Positions 46,306-55,291 of a stretch of 64,000 nucleotides of DNA are shown here, one piece after another. The stretch lies in NCBI GenBank assembly GCA_021209875.1, contig JAGYVD010000001.1, positions 1,240,001 through 1,304,000 of the forward strand, written 5' to 3'. Origin of the DNA: Rosellinia necatrix (lineage: Eukaryota > Ascomycota > Sordariomycetes > Xylariales > Xylariaceae). The stretch's first letter is position 1. Every line of letters starts with the position of its first letter. The position numbers were made by a program, and so were the translations under genes. Under the pieces are notes generated by a model, which made no database searches, had not been told where the DNA came from, and saw nothing but the letters and a program-made list of their open reading frames with translations.

Positions 46306-47034
46306 TTGTAATAGCCGCAAGGAGGGTTGAAGAAAAAGGGGGGGAAAGGGGAAAAGGGGAAAGGGGAGGGTGAGAAAGGAAGTTTGGTCGTTGGAGTTGG
46401 AATGGAATGGAGAGCAGAGCAAGGCAAGGGGGTGATGTGATCTCTTGGTGATACCGGTCTAGTCTACTTACGGTCGTGCGGTTGGTCAGCGTGTCAAAAC
46501 GGTAAACTCTGCCGGATTGATACCTGCCATTTCACGGCGTTAAGACGGTGGGATGGGGGGCTTCCGCGGCCTGAGGAGTCGCATACCCCCTTACAGCGGA
46601 AGCACTGGCTGTTGAAGATTAATACACACATCGCATGTGCAGTATGTACATCCACTTCCAGCCTATCACACTCGCGCATACTTAGCATGATCCACACAAT
46701 CAGGATTATACCTAGATATTGCTTTATAGGCACCTACACTAGGTGGCTGTGTCACAAGAGGCTAAATAGTAAGTAAGTAACGAGAGAAAAACCATGGCAA
46801 TTCTCTCACCTAGTCCAGAGATTGCAATTCTGGACAATCCTCATATTTGACTTGGGAACCCGTTTATTTAACACCACATCATTCTTTCTTATATATATGC
46901 ACCTACTTCACTATTCTGTTTATGGGATAGATATTTTATCAATTGGAGCCGTGGACCTCAGTCCCGCAGTGGGGTTCCCCGCAGTCGCCGAGGGGCTCAG
47001 ATACTTTAGCTTTCATAACGAGTTTCCACGCCAT
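46306..47034. other. Intergenic before the tRNA gene
   Basis: A G-rich purine tract at 46,336-46,378, no gene. Ordinary sequence leads up to the tRNA start at 47,035. Confidence 0.5.
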
Positions 47035-47041
47035 GACCGGT

Positions 47042-47052
47042 TGGCGCAATGG
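47042..47052 (+). promoter_or_regulatory. Internal A box of the tRNA gene
   Basis: TGGCGCAATGG, the conserved tRNA positions 8-19, matches the Pol III A-box pattern. It ends two bases before the first insert, so the insert spares it and only lengthens the A-to-B spacing. Confidence 0.75.
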
Positions 47053-47054
47053 TA

Positions 47055-47111
47055 GTACGTACTCACATTGATTCACTCTGTCACCCACTCATAACTAACA
47101 AACAATTGCAG
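47055..47111 (+). other. 57-nt spliceosomal-like intron in the tRNA D-arm
   Basis: Lies after tRNA position A21, before G22. It starts GTACGT, has CTAAC at 47,095-47,099 (branch adenine 13 nt before the end) and ends TTGCAG, like the introns of protein genes in this window. Its length, 57 nt, is also typical of them. Removing it restores the D-stem exactly. The boundaries could shift by one base (G at both ends), but the GT...AG placement is the natural one. Splicing is inferred, not shown. It could instead be an insertion that inactivates the gene. Confidence 0.7.
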
Positions 47112-47127
47112 GCGTATAGACCTCCTA

Positions 47128-47157
47128 CTTAAACACCATTCATTGGCTGTAGAGGTC
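47128..47157 (+). other. Canonical 30-nt tRNA intron at position 37/38
   Basis: Begins directly after A37 and ends before A38, the standard place for nuclear tRNA introns. Its 3' part contains AGAGG, which can pair with the CCU anticodon, as expected for the anticodon-intron pair recognised by tRNA-splicing endonuclease. Confidence 0.8.
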
Positions 47158-47171
47158 AGTCTAGGGTTGCG

Positions 47172-47182
47172 GGTTCGAGTCC
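47172..47182 (+). promoter_or_regulatory. Internal B box of the tRNA gene
   Basis: GGTTCGAGTCC, a perfect match to the Pol III B-box consensus GGTTCGANTCC, in the T-arm. Confidence 0.85.
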
Positions 47183-47198
47183 CGTGCTGGTCGCTTTC

Positions 47199-47206
47199 TT
47201 TTTTTT
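47199..47206 (+). terminator. Pol III terminator
   Basis: Eight T residues beginning six bases after the discriminator base of the tRNA, as for an active Pol III gene. Confidence 0.8.
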
Positions 47207-48164
47207 AGGTCTATTAATTGCATACATACATTATTCATTTGATTCGCCTCTTCACCCGGTCTTGCGAAATATGCGTAAACAAATATCTTGACAGTAGGTT
47301 CGTTTTTGATATGGTCTAGAAATCTATTTTTTATGCAGTCAATCTATCAATTACCCTACCTAAGTTTTAATGTTATGTAGGTAGGTACTTACTGTGCTTA
47401 CCGGTGGCTTCGTAGGTACCTCCCCCGGTTCGGTGGAGGTAGCTACACCCCCACTATCGATACTTCAATATCCAGTTAACGAACGAGGAATCGATGGTAA
47501 TTGTCGCTGTTTTACTATCTAGCATGGCAAATTTGTAGAAATTTTGCTAAAGTTGTTTGTAGTGAATGACTTATTTGCTTTTTTTTTTTTTTTCGCTCTT
47601 TTTAAAGTGGCCAGTACCTACCGCTAAACACTCAACCGGAGTTTGCCACATGTTTTCCCCCGCCGTGTATCAAGTAATTAGTGTAGATGCGCATGGGAAT
47701 CAGTCTGATTGTCTCTTAAGGCCCACCACCTAGCCGCGAACGAGTCAGATGATTGGTCCAGTCACCCCTCTGACCCACACATTCTATATAGCTAAGCTCC
47801 TTCCAACGCGAACGCGCCCACCAGCTAGCTTCCTGTCGCATTTTCTAAAGTTCGTCCAGCGACTGATCACCGTCCGAATGCTTACGAGGTACCTCTACTT
47901 TAACTTATAATTTATACATACTTTACCTAGGGCGTAACTGAGCTTCTAGCTAATTCACCACCTACTCTTCACAATACATTTCCATTGACTCTTACTTACT
48001 CTTGTACAAGAATACGTTGGTCATCGGCATCCTCCTTACGTTATCGAAACATACTGCGACCACAAACACGGGCACGAACCATTATTGCTGTTCGATATAT
48101 ATGCTGCCACACAAGTAGTCCACCTATTACGGCGGCCGATCAGGTTGTTCTCAAATCAACCACA
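47207..48164. other. Intergenic, promoter of the Bre2 gene
   Basis: No gene. Contains repeated GTAGGTAGGTAC / GGTACCTCC motifs at 47,375-47,450, a T-run at 47,579-47,594 and GAGGTACCTC at 47,886-47,895. The segment to 48,164 is the likely leader of the next gene. Confidence 0.5.
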
Positions 48165-50045
48165 ATGGCTACAAACGACGAGCTGCCAAAGAGGCAGATA
48201 ACGCCTGTTCCAGTGCCCGTGCTTCCATCCACCATTCCCCAGAAGCGAGTTCTGGAAGATGACCATGCGCCCTCCATCCCATCGCCGCTGAACCCGAACC
48301 AGAACCCAAACATGCAGTCGTACGATGACTCGAATACTATAGCCCGTGATAAGCCTACGCGGGCTAAAAAGGAGTCGGTGAAGAAGCGAGAATCCAAGGC
48401 TGGCGTGGGCATTGGAGTTGGCAGCGCTGCCCTGAACGGCGCTGGAGGCGGCGGTAGCGGCGGTGGCAGCATCGACAGCTCGAGGGCCACGCCTGATTCT
48501 AAGTTCGGGGAACGAATCCCCAGCGAGTCTTCACCCCTGCGATTCAAGCTCGCTCCTCCTAAGCCCTCCGATTTCGATCCCGCGCGCGGCCCTATATTCA
48601 CTCATCATCATGATGTTCCCAACCCCGATAGCTCTATCTTGCCTTTTTTTGAGACCTCAGAACAGTGAGTTACCTCTTCCCATCCTGGTATTCTGTCTCC
48701 TAAGCATTAATGAGACAGCTTCCGCTAACACGTGCCTGTCTCAAGCGTTTTTAACAAGAAGAGTTATCATTACTTGCACTGCATTGCCGATCCCATATTT
48801 CCCTCCTCTTTCTACTACCGTCAAACCGAGCCTGAACCTTACGGTCCCCACATTAGCTTCGAAGATGCCTCTACACACATGTACTTCGACCAGTCAGGGC
48901 GCCACGTAACGACAGATAAGGGGTTCCGGATGGCTAGGGCAAATGTGGCCGTGCGTGAGGGGACTTGGTATTGGGAATGCAAGATTACCAGGGGAATTCT
49001 AAAAGGCGACGCGGGGACCAAGAACGCGAGTAGTAGCAAGGACACGGCGTATCAGCCCGAGTCCCACGGCCATGCGCGCATAGGCTTCGCTAGACGAGAA
49101 GCGTCACTGGACGCCCCCGTTGGGTTCGACGCCTACAGTTACGGCCTGAGGGACGTCTCCGGCCAGAAAGTGCATATGTCCCGACCCAAGGACTTCTTCC
49201 CCCCGGGCGAAGATATGAGAGAGGGCGACGTAATTGGCCTAGAGATTCGACTACCATCAGAGCATCTACACCGGAAGATTGTTCAGGGGCAGTATAACCC
49301 CGCAGTGGACTTGAATGAGGAGGAGGAGGAGCGCGCTATGGAGGCTGCTAATATCATCCGCGATCGGATACCCATTCGGTTCAAAGCGCATATATACTTT
49401 GAGAAGATCGATTACCACACCACCAAAGAGCTAGAGGACCTGATGAACCCTTCGCCCGCGGGGACATCTAATCAAGCGAGTAATAGGCCAGGCGACAAGC
49501 CAAATCCAAACCACGCCGTCCCTGCCCTCCGCACTCTACCAAATTCATATATCAAGGTGTACAAGAATGGAGAATTAATGGGCACTCCATTCACAGACCT
49601 ATTCGCCTTCCTCCCCCCCGCATCTAAACCTCAGGTACAAGTCGGGGCACGAGAGGGTAAGGACGACGGCATGCTCGGATACTACCCCGCCATCAGCGTA
49701 TTCCGGGGCGGTGCGGTTGAGACTAACTTCGGGCCTGACTTCTGGTACCCTCCCCCCGGCTATGCCACAGCCCAGGGTGACACGGAGATGGTGGATGTGG
49801 ACGAAGACACGGTGCGCGTGAGCACACCGCGGCAGAGTATACTGCAAGCGACGCGGTCCATCTCCGAGCGATACGACGAGCAGATCGTCGAGGACATCGT
49901 CGCCGACGTGGTCGACGAGGTCGACTTCTGGATGCAGGACGGCGCGCGCGTGCTCGACCGCACCGGCGGGCGAGACGAAAAGGCGGAGCCGGTCGGTATT
50001 GCGCCTGCTAGCGAAGAGATTAAGGAGTTGGTCCAAGACGATTAG
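48165..50045 (+). CDS. bre2: COMPASS subunit Bre2/Ash2 (SPRY domain)
   Basis: Subunit of the Set1/COMPASS histone H3 Lys4 methyltransferase, nuclear; with Sdc1 it supports Set1 activity. Two exons, 48,165-48,664 and 48,746-50,045, with an 81-nt intron in phase 2, give 599 aa. The first 165 residues are disordered (Pro, Ser, a Gly-rich run). The SPRY domain then runs from about residue 185 to 490: GFRMARANVAVREGTWYWECKI, GHARIGFARREASLDAPVG, YSYGLRDVSGQKVHMSRP and GDVIGLEIRLP. Towards its end, NSYIKVYKNGELMG and GYYPAISVFRGGAVETNFGPDF are conserved in Bre2/Ash2L. An insert between the SPRY halves (LMNPSPAGTSNQASNRPG) is low-complexity. An acidic C-terminal helix follows. The ATG at 48,165 follows CAACCACA and is the first in frame. 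Confidence 0.93.
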
Positions 50046-50989
50046 TAGACCATCAGCATCTGTTACATCTTGATACGATCCACGCTCTACCGGCGACGTC
50101 ACGGACAGCACACTCCCGCTTACCTACAGGTAGAGGCCGCCACGACGTGCGGCCACCTTGCGTGCCTTAAATAGATGGCACCAATCCCGTTGACAAGGCG
50201 TACGCGGATCCCAACTAATTAGGGACCAAAAATAGGTGGCGGTTTCTGTATATATCCTATAGAGGTAGAAGATGTCCGCCATGGGACTGCCACCTCGCCC
50301 CCTTATTACGATGAAAGTAACAAGGCGGCTCTTTCAAGCGGGTGTTGTGCGCTGCGAGGTCATGTTTAAAATGACATTCACTTCTCGCGTCGATTACTAG
50401 GCAGGACAGCGTACCTGGAAAGTGCTAGAAAAGTCATGACTTATCTGAGGAAGAGCTGGCCAATCGGCTCTTTTGAGGGACACCAGTAGGTAATAGCACC
50501 CTATATATATATATATATAGGTAATTGACTGAATTAATGGGCAATTCCTCTATTATCCACAATGCTTGGATATCCTCGCGCTACCTCATTCTCCGGCCAT
50601 GCTTACAGGTGAGAATGAACAAATCAAAGCAACTAACTAACTCCGTTGATGAATAAGCGCGCTTGCTCCGAGGGCTCGTTGTGGCGGGCGCGCCAAACCC
50701 ATCGATATTATCTCATCTGTTTCTCAAAATTGATTTACTATCTATTCTATCCCATCGGATACCAGCCAAGGAAAGGGGCAGATCAAGTGAATTGGTTTAC
50801 CATGGATTAATTCGTACCGAGACCCCCTAGTGCTAAAAAAAAAAAAGAATCGTTCCGGGTATCATTTCATCGTCATGATCGCATCCAATCCATCCATGTA
50901 TAAAAAAAAAAAAAAAAAAAAAAAAAGAATAAGAATAATAATAATAATAACCGGCCAAAAAACGAAAACTTTTCCCTGCCTTTTTCAGC
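50046..50989. other. Shared 3' region of convergent genes
   Basis: Bre2 and the minus-strand gene converge here. A TA-dinucleotide run lies at 50,502-50,518 and A-runs at 50,835-50,846 and 50,901-50,926. No gene. Confidence 0.5.
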
Positions 50990-52435
50990 CTAATCTCTCG
51001 CGGCCGCCGCCCCGTCGCGAACCACGTTTGTGTCAGTAGTAGTTGTCGTAGTTGTCGTAGTGGCGGCGGAGGCGGCGGTGGCCAACATGGGATCATCCGG
51101 CAGCTCCTCAACCCTAGGGCGGCCCTCGATGGTATCGTCCGTCTTCCCTTCAGCGTTGGCGTCGGCAGTTCCGGCGGCGGCGGAAGCAGCGTCGGCGGCC
51201 TCCTGCTCGAGGCGGACCTCGCGGCCGCGCTTGTAGCAGTACCAGAGCATGGAGAGGAGGAGGAAGACGGCGAGGCTCCAGAGGACGTTGGTGCCTATGA
51301 AGGCGGGGAAGCGGGTCTTGAGGGCGTTTACGATGCCCTTGAGCAGGCCGACGAGGGCGCCGGGCTTCGTGACGAGCTCGTGCAGGTTCCCGGGGGCGAG
51401 GAACTTCTTGGCGGCGCCCTTGAGGCCGCCCTTGGCGCCCGCCTCCTCGGCGCTCAGGCCCTGGGCCTCGGCGGCGACGGCGAGCAGCTCGGGCGCGAGC
51501 GTCGAGGTCAGCTTCTCGGGCAGCTGGGCGACGAGCTTCTTGAGGCCCGACGGCAGCCGCTCGTAGCCGCGGGCGATGAGGCCGTCGCGGTCGTCGAGGA
51601 GCGACGTCAGGTCCCCGTACGCCGTCGGCACCCCGCGCACCAGGTCCCGGAGCACCTGCGTGAACCGCCGCACCGTGTCGGCCGACTCGGCCGAGAGCGA
51701 GAAGGCCCGGTCGTCCCGGGCCGCGAGGTCGAGGTCGTCGAGGACGCGCGCCATGTCGTCGTGCTCGCGCGTCGCCTCCGCACCCGCCGGCACGGCGAGG
51801 TGGTCGGAGTAGAGACCCGACGGAGATGCCGTCGTCGTCGTCGTCGCCGCTGCCGCCCCCGCGGGCTTGCGCCGCAGGGATATGTTCCGCGATAGGTTCG
51901 TCACGAAGCTGAAGCGCTTCGGCTTGTCGCCCGAGTGCCGCTGCTCCTTGTCCTTATCTTTATCCTTGCCCTTGCCCTTGCCCTTGCCCTTGCCCTTGTC
52001 ATCTCCCCCCGCGTCCTTGCTGTCGCCCGCCTCGCTGGACGTGTCGCTGTCGATGTCGATGACGGGTGTCTTGACGCGCGGGGGCAGCGGCGGCGGCGGG
52101 CCCTCGTCTTCGTCGTGGACGCTCGCGTCCGCCGATGTCAGGCGCTCGAGAAACTTCTCGTCCTCGTGGTCGAGGATGGGCGTGCCCTCGATCGAGACGG
52201 CGTCGGCGCCGCCGCCGTCGTCGTCTCCGGCCGGCTTCGAGATAATCTGGGCCGCTGGGGGTGACGCGGAGCCCGGCGCGGCTCCCGATCCTCCTATCGC
52301 CGTCTTATCATTGGTGATTTCCGGCGGCGCGGGTTTCTTGTCATCCTTGTCCTGTTGCTCGGACTTTTGCTTCGCGGCGGCCGCCTTCTCGTCCCTGTGC
52401 TTCTTCACCTTTTTGTATGAGAAGTATTCGAGCAT
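50990..52435 (-). CDS. Conserved fungal membrane protein, function unknown
   Basis: A 481-aa intronless frame starting MLEYFSYKKVKKHRDEK at 52,435. The N-terminal half is disordered and charged, with PPPPLPPRVKTPVIDIDSD and an alternating Gly-Lys/Asp-Lys run (about residues 150-165) encoded by a hexanucleotide repeat (CTTGCC on the plus strand). A folded helical region follows (about 215-375: MARVLDDLDLAARDDR, TQVLRDLVRGVPTAYGDLTSLLDD, LPSGLKKLVAQLPEKLT). One membrane helix at about 379-400 (NVLWSLAVFLLLSMLWY) precedes CYKRGREVRLE and a short tail. It resembles a group of mould proteins annotated only as conserved or ring-like; I see no zinc ligands. The helix near the C-terminus suggests tail anchoring. 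Confidence 0.75.
   Translation of the reverse strand: MLEYFSYKKVKKHRDEKAAAAKQKSEQQDKDDKKPAPPEITNDKTAIGGSGAAPGSASPPAAQIISKPAGDDDGGGADAVSIEGTPILDHEDEKFLERLTSADASVHDEDEGPPPPLPPRVKTPVIDIDSDTSSEAGDSKDAGGDDKGKGKGKGKGKDKDKDKEQRHSGDKPKRFSFVTNLSRNISLRRKPAGAAAATTTTTASPSGLYSDHLAVPAGAEATREHDDMARVLDDLDLAARDDRAFSLSAESADTVRRFTQVLRDLVRGVPTAYGDLTSLLDDRDGLIARGYERLPSGLKKLVAQLPEKLTSTLAPELLAVAAEAQGLSAEEAGAKGGLKGAAKKFLAPGNLHELVTKPGALVGLLKGIVNALKTRFPAFIGTNVLWSLAVFLLLSMLWYCYKRGREVRLEQEAADAASAAAGTADANAEGKTDDTIEGRPRVEELPDDPMLATAASAATTTTTTTTTDTNVVRDGAAAARD
51960..52000 (+). repeat. Coding hexanucleotide repeat
   Basis: CTTGCC-type hexamers in tandem inside the preceding gene encode the Lys-Gly/Lys-Asp run. Slippage would change protein length in frame by two residues per unit. 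Confidence 0.85.
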
Positions 52436-53227
52436 CTTCGATGACTTCGCGGCCGGCGGGGGGAGGGAGGGGTTTGAGGAAAGAATTGGGGTACTAGATT
52501 ATAGTGATGAAGAGGTCTAAGTTGAATTGATGTGCTCGAAAGCACGGGGCTTATTTTATTTATAAATTACTTCGAATGGGTCTGGTAATATTACCGATTC
52601 TCAGATAGATAGATAGATAGAAATTGTAAGGGCTGATTAGGTGGCCCAGTCGGAGGCCGTTGAAAGCTCTCTCCAGGCAGATAGGTCGAAGATTACGTCA
52701 GTGGGTGGAGGGTGGGGGCCGGGGGGTTGTTAACGCACCGCCACACAGCTTAAGCAAGCTCTTACGCCAAACACTAAAGTGTGGCAAATTACAACAGGGT
52801 GCCTACCTGATATGCTGCTGCCAGGGCAATTCGTCCTTCCCTAGCCCTCCAGACTCATCCGGATACAAACTTACCGTATCTAAAGTTCATGGAGAATTTG
52901 GTTTGAGAGAGGAATGATACGAATACTATAAATACGGACAAAATTACCGTCGCGTTTCATTCCTGGGTATCATAATGTAGAATTACACAATGAGACAGCT
53001 AACGTGGTGCACATCTTTGGCTTTGGTATCAGACCTGAGGCCCCCTACATAAGAGCCTTGGTGCTTTGTTGAAGAGCCGAGCCCGAAGCCAGCGTCGAAG
53101 CCATGATATCTCGATGTATCTCTGGCCTTCCCCTTATTCGCTTTCTCATGCCGTCCATTTTGGACGCCGAGGCCGTCTCACGTCCTCATGGTTCCCTCTC
53201 ATGGTTCCCTCTTATGGCGTCGTTCCT
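52436..53227. other. Intergenic between two minus-strand genes
   Basis: Promoter side of the membrane-protein gene and 3' side of Nse1. A GATA tetranucleotide run lies at 52,601-52,620. No gene. Confidence 0.5.
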
Positions 53228-54235
53228 TCATTCCTCGTCCCCGTCCTCATCTCCATCTTGATCCCCCTCCTCGTCGTCCTCGTGCATGATGTCTTCGACC
53301 AAAGTACTGTTCCTGGGCCCTTTCCCACTGCGTCTCCGGCCCCGCTGATACGCTTCCGTTTCCGTGACCGCTCTCTCGCCCACAAAGTGCCGTCCCGTCC
53401 ACTCTTTGCTGCATTTGGGGCACGCAGTCCGCCTCCGCGTCCTAAAGAAGGCCTCGGCGCAGTTGTCATGCAGTCGAACCAAGCAATCTCGCTCCGCGCA
53501 CCGCTGCCCAATCGTGATGACGTCCTTACACGCCTCACATATTTTGACGCGCTGCCACTCGTCCTCCTCGGCATCCGGGTCGTTGTACGACTCGAGCAGC
53601 CACGAGCGCAGCTCCAGCAGCGCCCGGGCGCTGAGGCAGTAGAAGCCGTCGCGGCTGCGCTCGAACCAGCCCTCGTCGACCATGCTGTGCATCACCGTCT
53701 CGACCTCGCTGGACTTGAGCCCCCGGGGCGCCTGGGCCTGCTGCTGCGCCTCGGAGTTCTCCATCTCCTCGTCCCCCTCCTCCGGCCGCGGCGGGGCCCG
53801 GAGCTTGTTGGCCTGCATCTCGTCGAGGCACAGGGCCTCCATGCGCGGGGTGTTGTACTTCTCGAACATGGCGTCGATGACCCGCTTGACGAAGGCGATC
53901 TCGTCGGCCGAGTGCAGGGTGGCCAGCTGCGTCAGCGGATCCGACGTGGTGTTCACGATGGCGTAGACCCGCTCCTTGCGGATCTGGTGCATCGTACTGC
54001 GTATCTCGAGGTCGAAGGGGGAGACGGCGGCCGAGGCTGCCGACACGTACGACTCGAAGTCCTCCTGTGTGATCTGGTCGGGCTCTACGGCCTCGCCTTC
54101 TTGCGCCGTGAATATGGCCGCCAGTACGGGCTGCGATTGCCTGAGAGTCATGGAGCCCCTGGCCAAGAAGGCCTGGAGAAATGCGCGGTTCCCATCGTTG
54201 TACTGGCCGACGAGGTCATCTTGTTCGTCGTCCAT
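53228..54235 (-). CDS. nse1: Nse1, RING-like subunit of the Smc5/6 complex
   Basis: E3-ligase-type subunit that pairs with Nse3 and Nse4 on the Smc5/6 complex in DNA repair; nuclear. Intronless, 335 aa from the ATG at 54,235. The N-terminus (NRAFLQAFLARGSMTLRQSQPVLAA) and the winged-helix region (about residues 75-220: IRSTMHQIRKERVYAIVNTTSD, FVKRVIDAMFEKYN, GWFERSRDGFYCLSARALLELRSWL) match the Nse1 family. The zinc domain has C4HC3 ligands Cys233, Cys236, Cys246, Cys251, His256, Cys259, Cys272 and Cys275, ending CPKCSKEW. The acidic C-terminal tail is typical of mould orthologues. It is the last ordinary gene before the AT-rich block. Confidence 0.93.
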   Translation of the reverse strand: MDDEQDDLVGQYNDGNRAFLQAFLARGSMTLRQSQPVLAAIFTAQEGEAVEPDQITQEDFESYVSAASAAVSPFDLEIRSTMHQIRKERVYAIVNTTSDPLTQLATLHSADEIAFVKRVIDAMFEKYNTPRMEALCLDEMQANKLRAPPRPEEGDEEMENSEAQQQAQAPRGLKSSEVETVMHSMVDEGWFERSRDGFYCLSARALLELRSWLLESYNDPDAEEDEWQRVKICEACKDVITIGQRCAERDCLVRLHDNCAEAFFRTRRRTACPKCSKEWTGRHFVGERAVTETEAYQRGRRRSGKGPRNSTLVEDIMHEDDEEGDQDGDEDGDEE

Positions 54236-54770
54236 GGCGACGGGGCTGGTCTGAGTAACCTATGGTTTTGAATTACAGCCCAATTTCTCCGTTCAGCGAG
54301 GTAATAGAGATGTTGCCTGTGCTCTATCTCTAGTACGTGTGGGCTGTACGCCGGCGCTGATATTGGCGTTGAAGTGTGAATTAGAATTAGATTCGCGAGG
54401 GAACATGCAAACATGTAAACTACATGTTGCACGACGCGCTCTTGTCTCCTTACAAACGCGTTAATGAGTACCGAAATCTTTTGAGGCGCCTGGTAGCGGG
54501 GTCTGTAGTGGGATGCAATTTAGTAACATAGGTACTTGCTTAGCTGGTTAGCTACCGACAGTACCTAGGTAGTCGCTTAGTGCCGCCTTGACTGCAGTAG
54601 CTGAGACCTTGCCCAGCGGCGTGTGGGGCATATATGCACATAACCTAGCAGGGGATGTAAGGAGTGCCTATAAGCACCTACCTACCTACTTACAGTCGGT
54701 CCACAAAAATGACGATCGGGTGGGTACTAAAAGGTACTTCTGTAAAAAACATATATTAATTAAAAATCTA
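54236..54770. other. Nse1 promoter and edge of the AT-rich block
   Basis: No gene. Includes a GTACCTAGGTAG motif at about 54,561. Composition turns abruptly AT-rich at about 54,745. Confidence 0.55.
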
Positions 54771-55089
54771 ATTTAATAGGTATAAAAAATTAAAATCATA
54801 TTATTATAGATTTTAATTTTAAGTTTTATATATTATTTTAAATTATTATTTATTATTATAAATAAAAAGAATTTTATGTTTAAAGTTTTAATTTAAAAAT
54901 TTTATGCTATATTTTAAATTAATCATATATAAATATTGTTATATATATAAAAGTTAATAAAAATTAAAATTAGCTTAAAATTATATTAAATGTTTAAAAA
55001 TAGTAATTATAAAAATAAAAAATATTAATATATTTTTAAATAATTATTTTTATTTTAAATATATTTTTTTAAGTAATTTTTTTAAAAAA
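54771..55089. other. AT-rich DNA left of the retrotransposon
   Basis: More than 90% A+T, no gene. The retrotransposon appears to have inserted into sequence that was already AT-rich, or into another RIP-degraded repeat. Confidence 0.6.
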
Positions 55090-55291
55090 TGATACGCGCC
55101 AACAGAGGAGTCGCTTATATAAGCGCTGTAGCCCCACCTGTAGCGTGGTAAAGCTATGCACCCTACTACTTAGGACTAGCTTTAATAAATAGGCCCTGGC
55201 CTATACATTTAGCTAGATTTATAAGTTAGATTAGAATAATTAGATCTTTATTTTTTATAATATATTTTTATTTTTTTATAATGTATTTTTA
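55090..55291 (+). repeat. 5' LTR (RIP-mutated)
   Basis: Starts TGATACGCGCC and matches the solo LTR at 60,705-60,909 along its length, except that most C are T and some G are A. The 3' half is almost fully converted to A and T. Confidence 0.8.

Larger units (their letters stand above)
47035..47193 (+). tRNA. tRNA-Arg(CCU) gene with two intervening sequences
   Basis: Removing 47,055-47,111 and 47,128-47,157 leaves a 72-nt tRNA. The acceptor stem pairs GACCGGT with GCTGGTC (two G-U pairs); the discriminator is G at 47,193. The D-stem pairs GCGC with GCGT. The anticodon stem pairs TAGAC with GTCTA around loop CTCCTAA, giving anticodon CCU at 47,124-47,126, which reads AGG. The variable loop is GGGTT, and the T-arm pairs GCGGG with CCCGT around TTCGAGT. 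The sequence outside the inserts resembles fungal tRNA-Arg(CCU). The A box (47,042-47,052) and B box GGTTCGAGTCC (47,172-47,182) are intact and T8 follows. Without removing the first insert the D-stem would use GTAC and the anticodon stem could not form. No covariance search was run. Confidence 0.9.

Noticed and set aside
51380..52520. Plus-strand frames over the membrane-protein gene
   Set aside because: High GC keeps the opposite strand open. The minus frame has the ordered N-terminus, helices and membrane segment.
53066..54271. 401-residue plus-strand frame
   Set aside because: Lies opposite Nse1, whose C4HC3 zinc ligands and winged-helix motifs are unmistakable.
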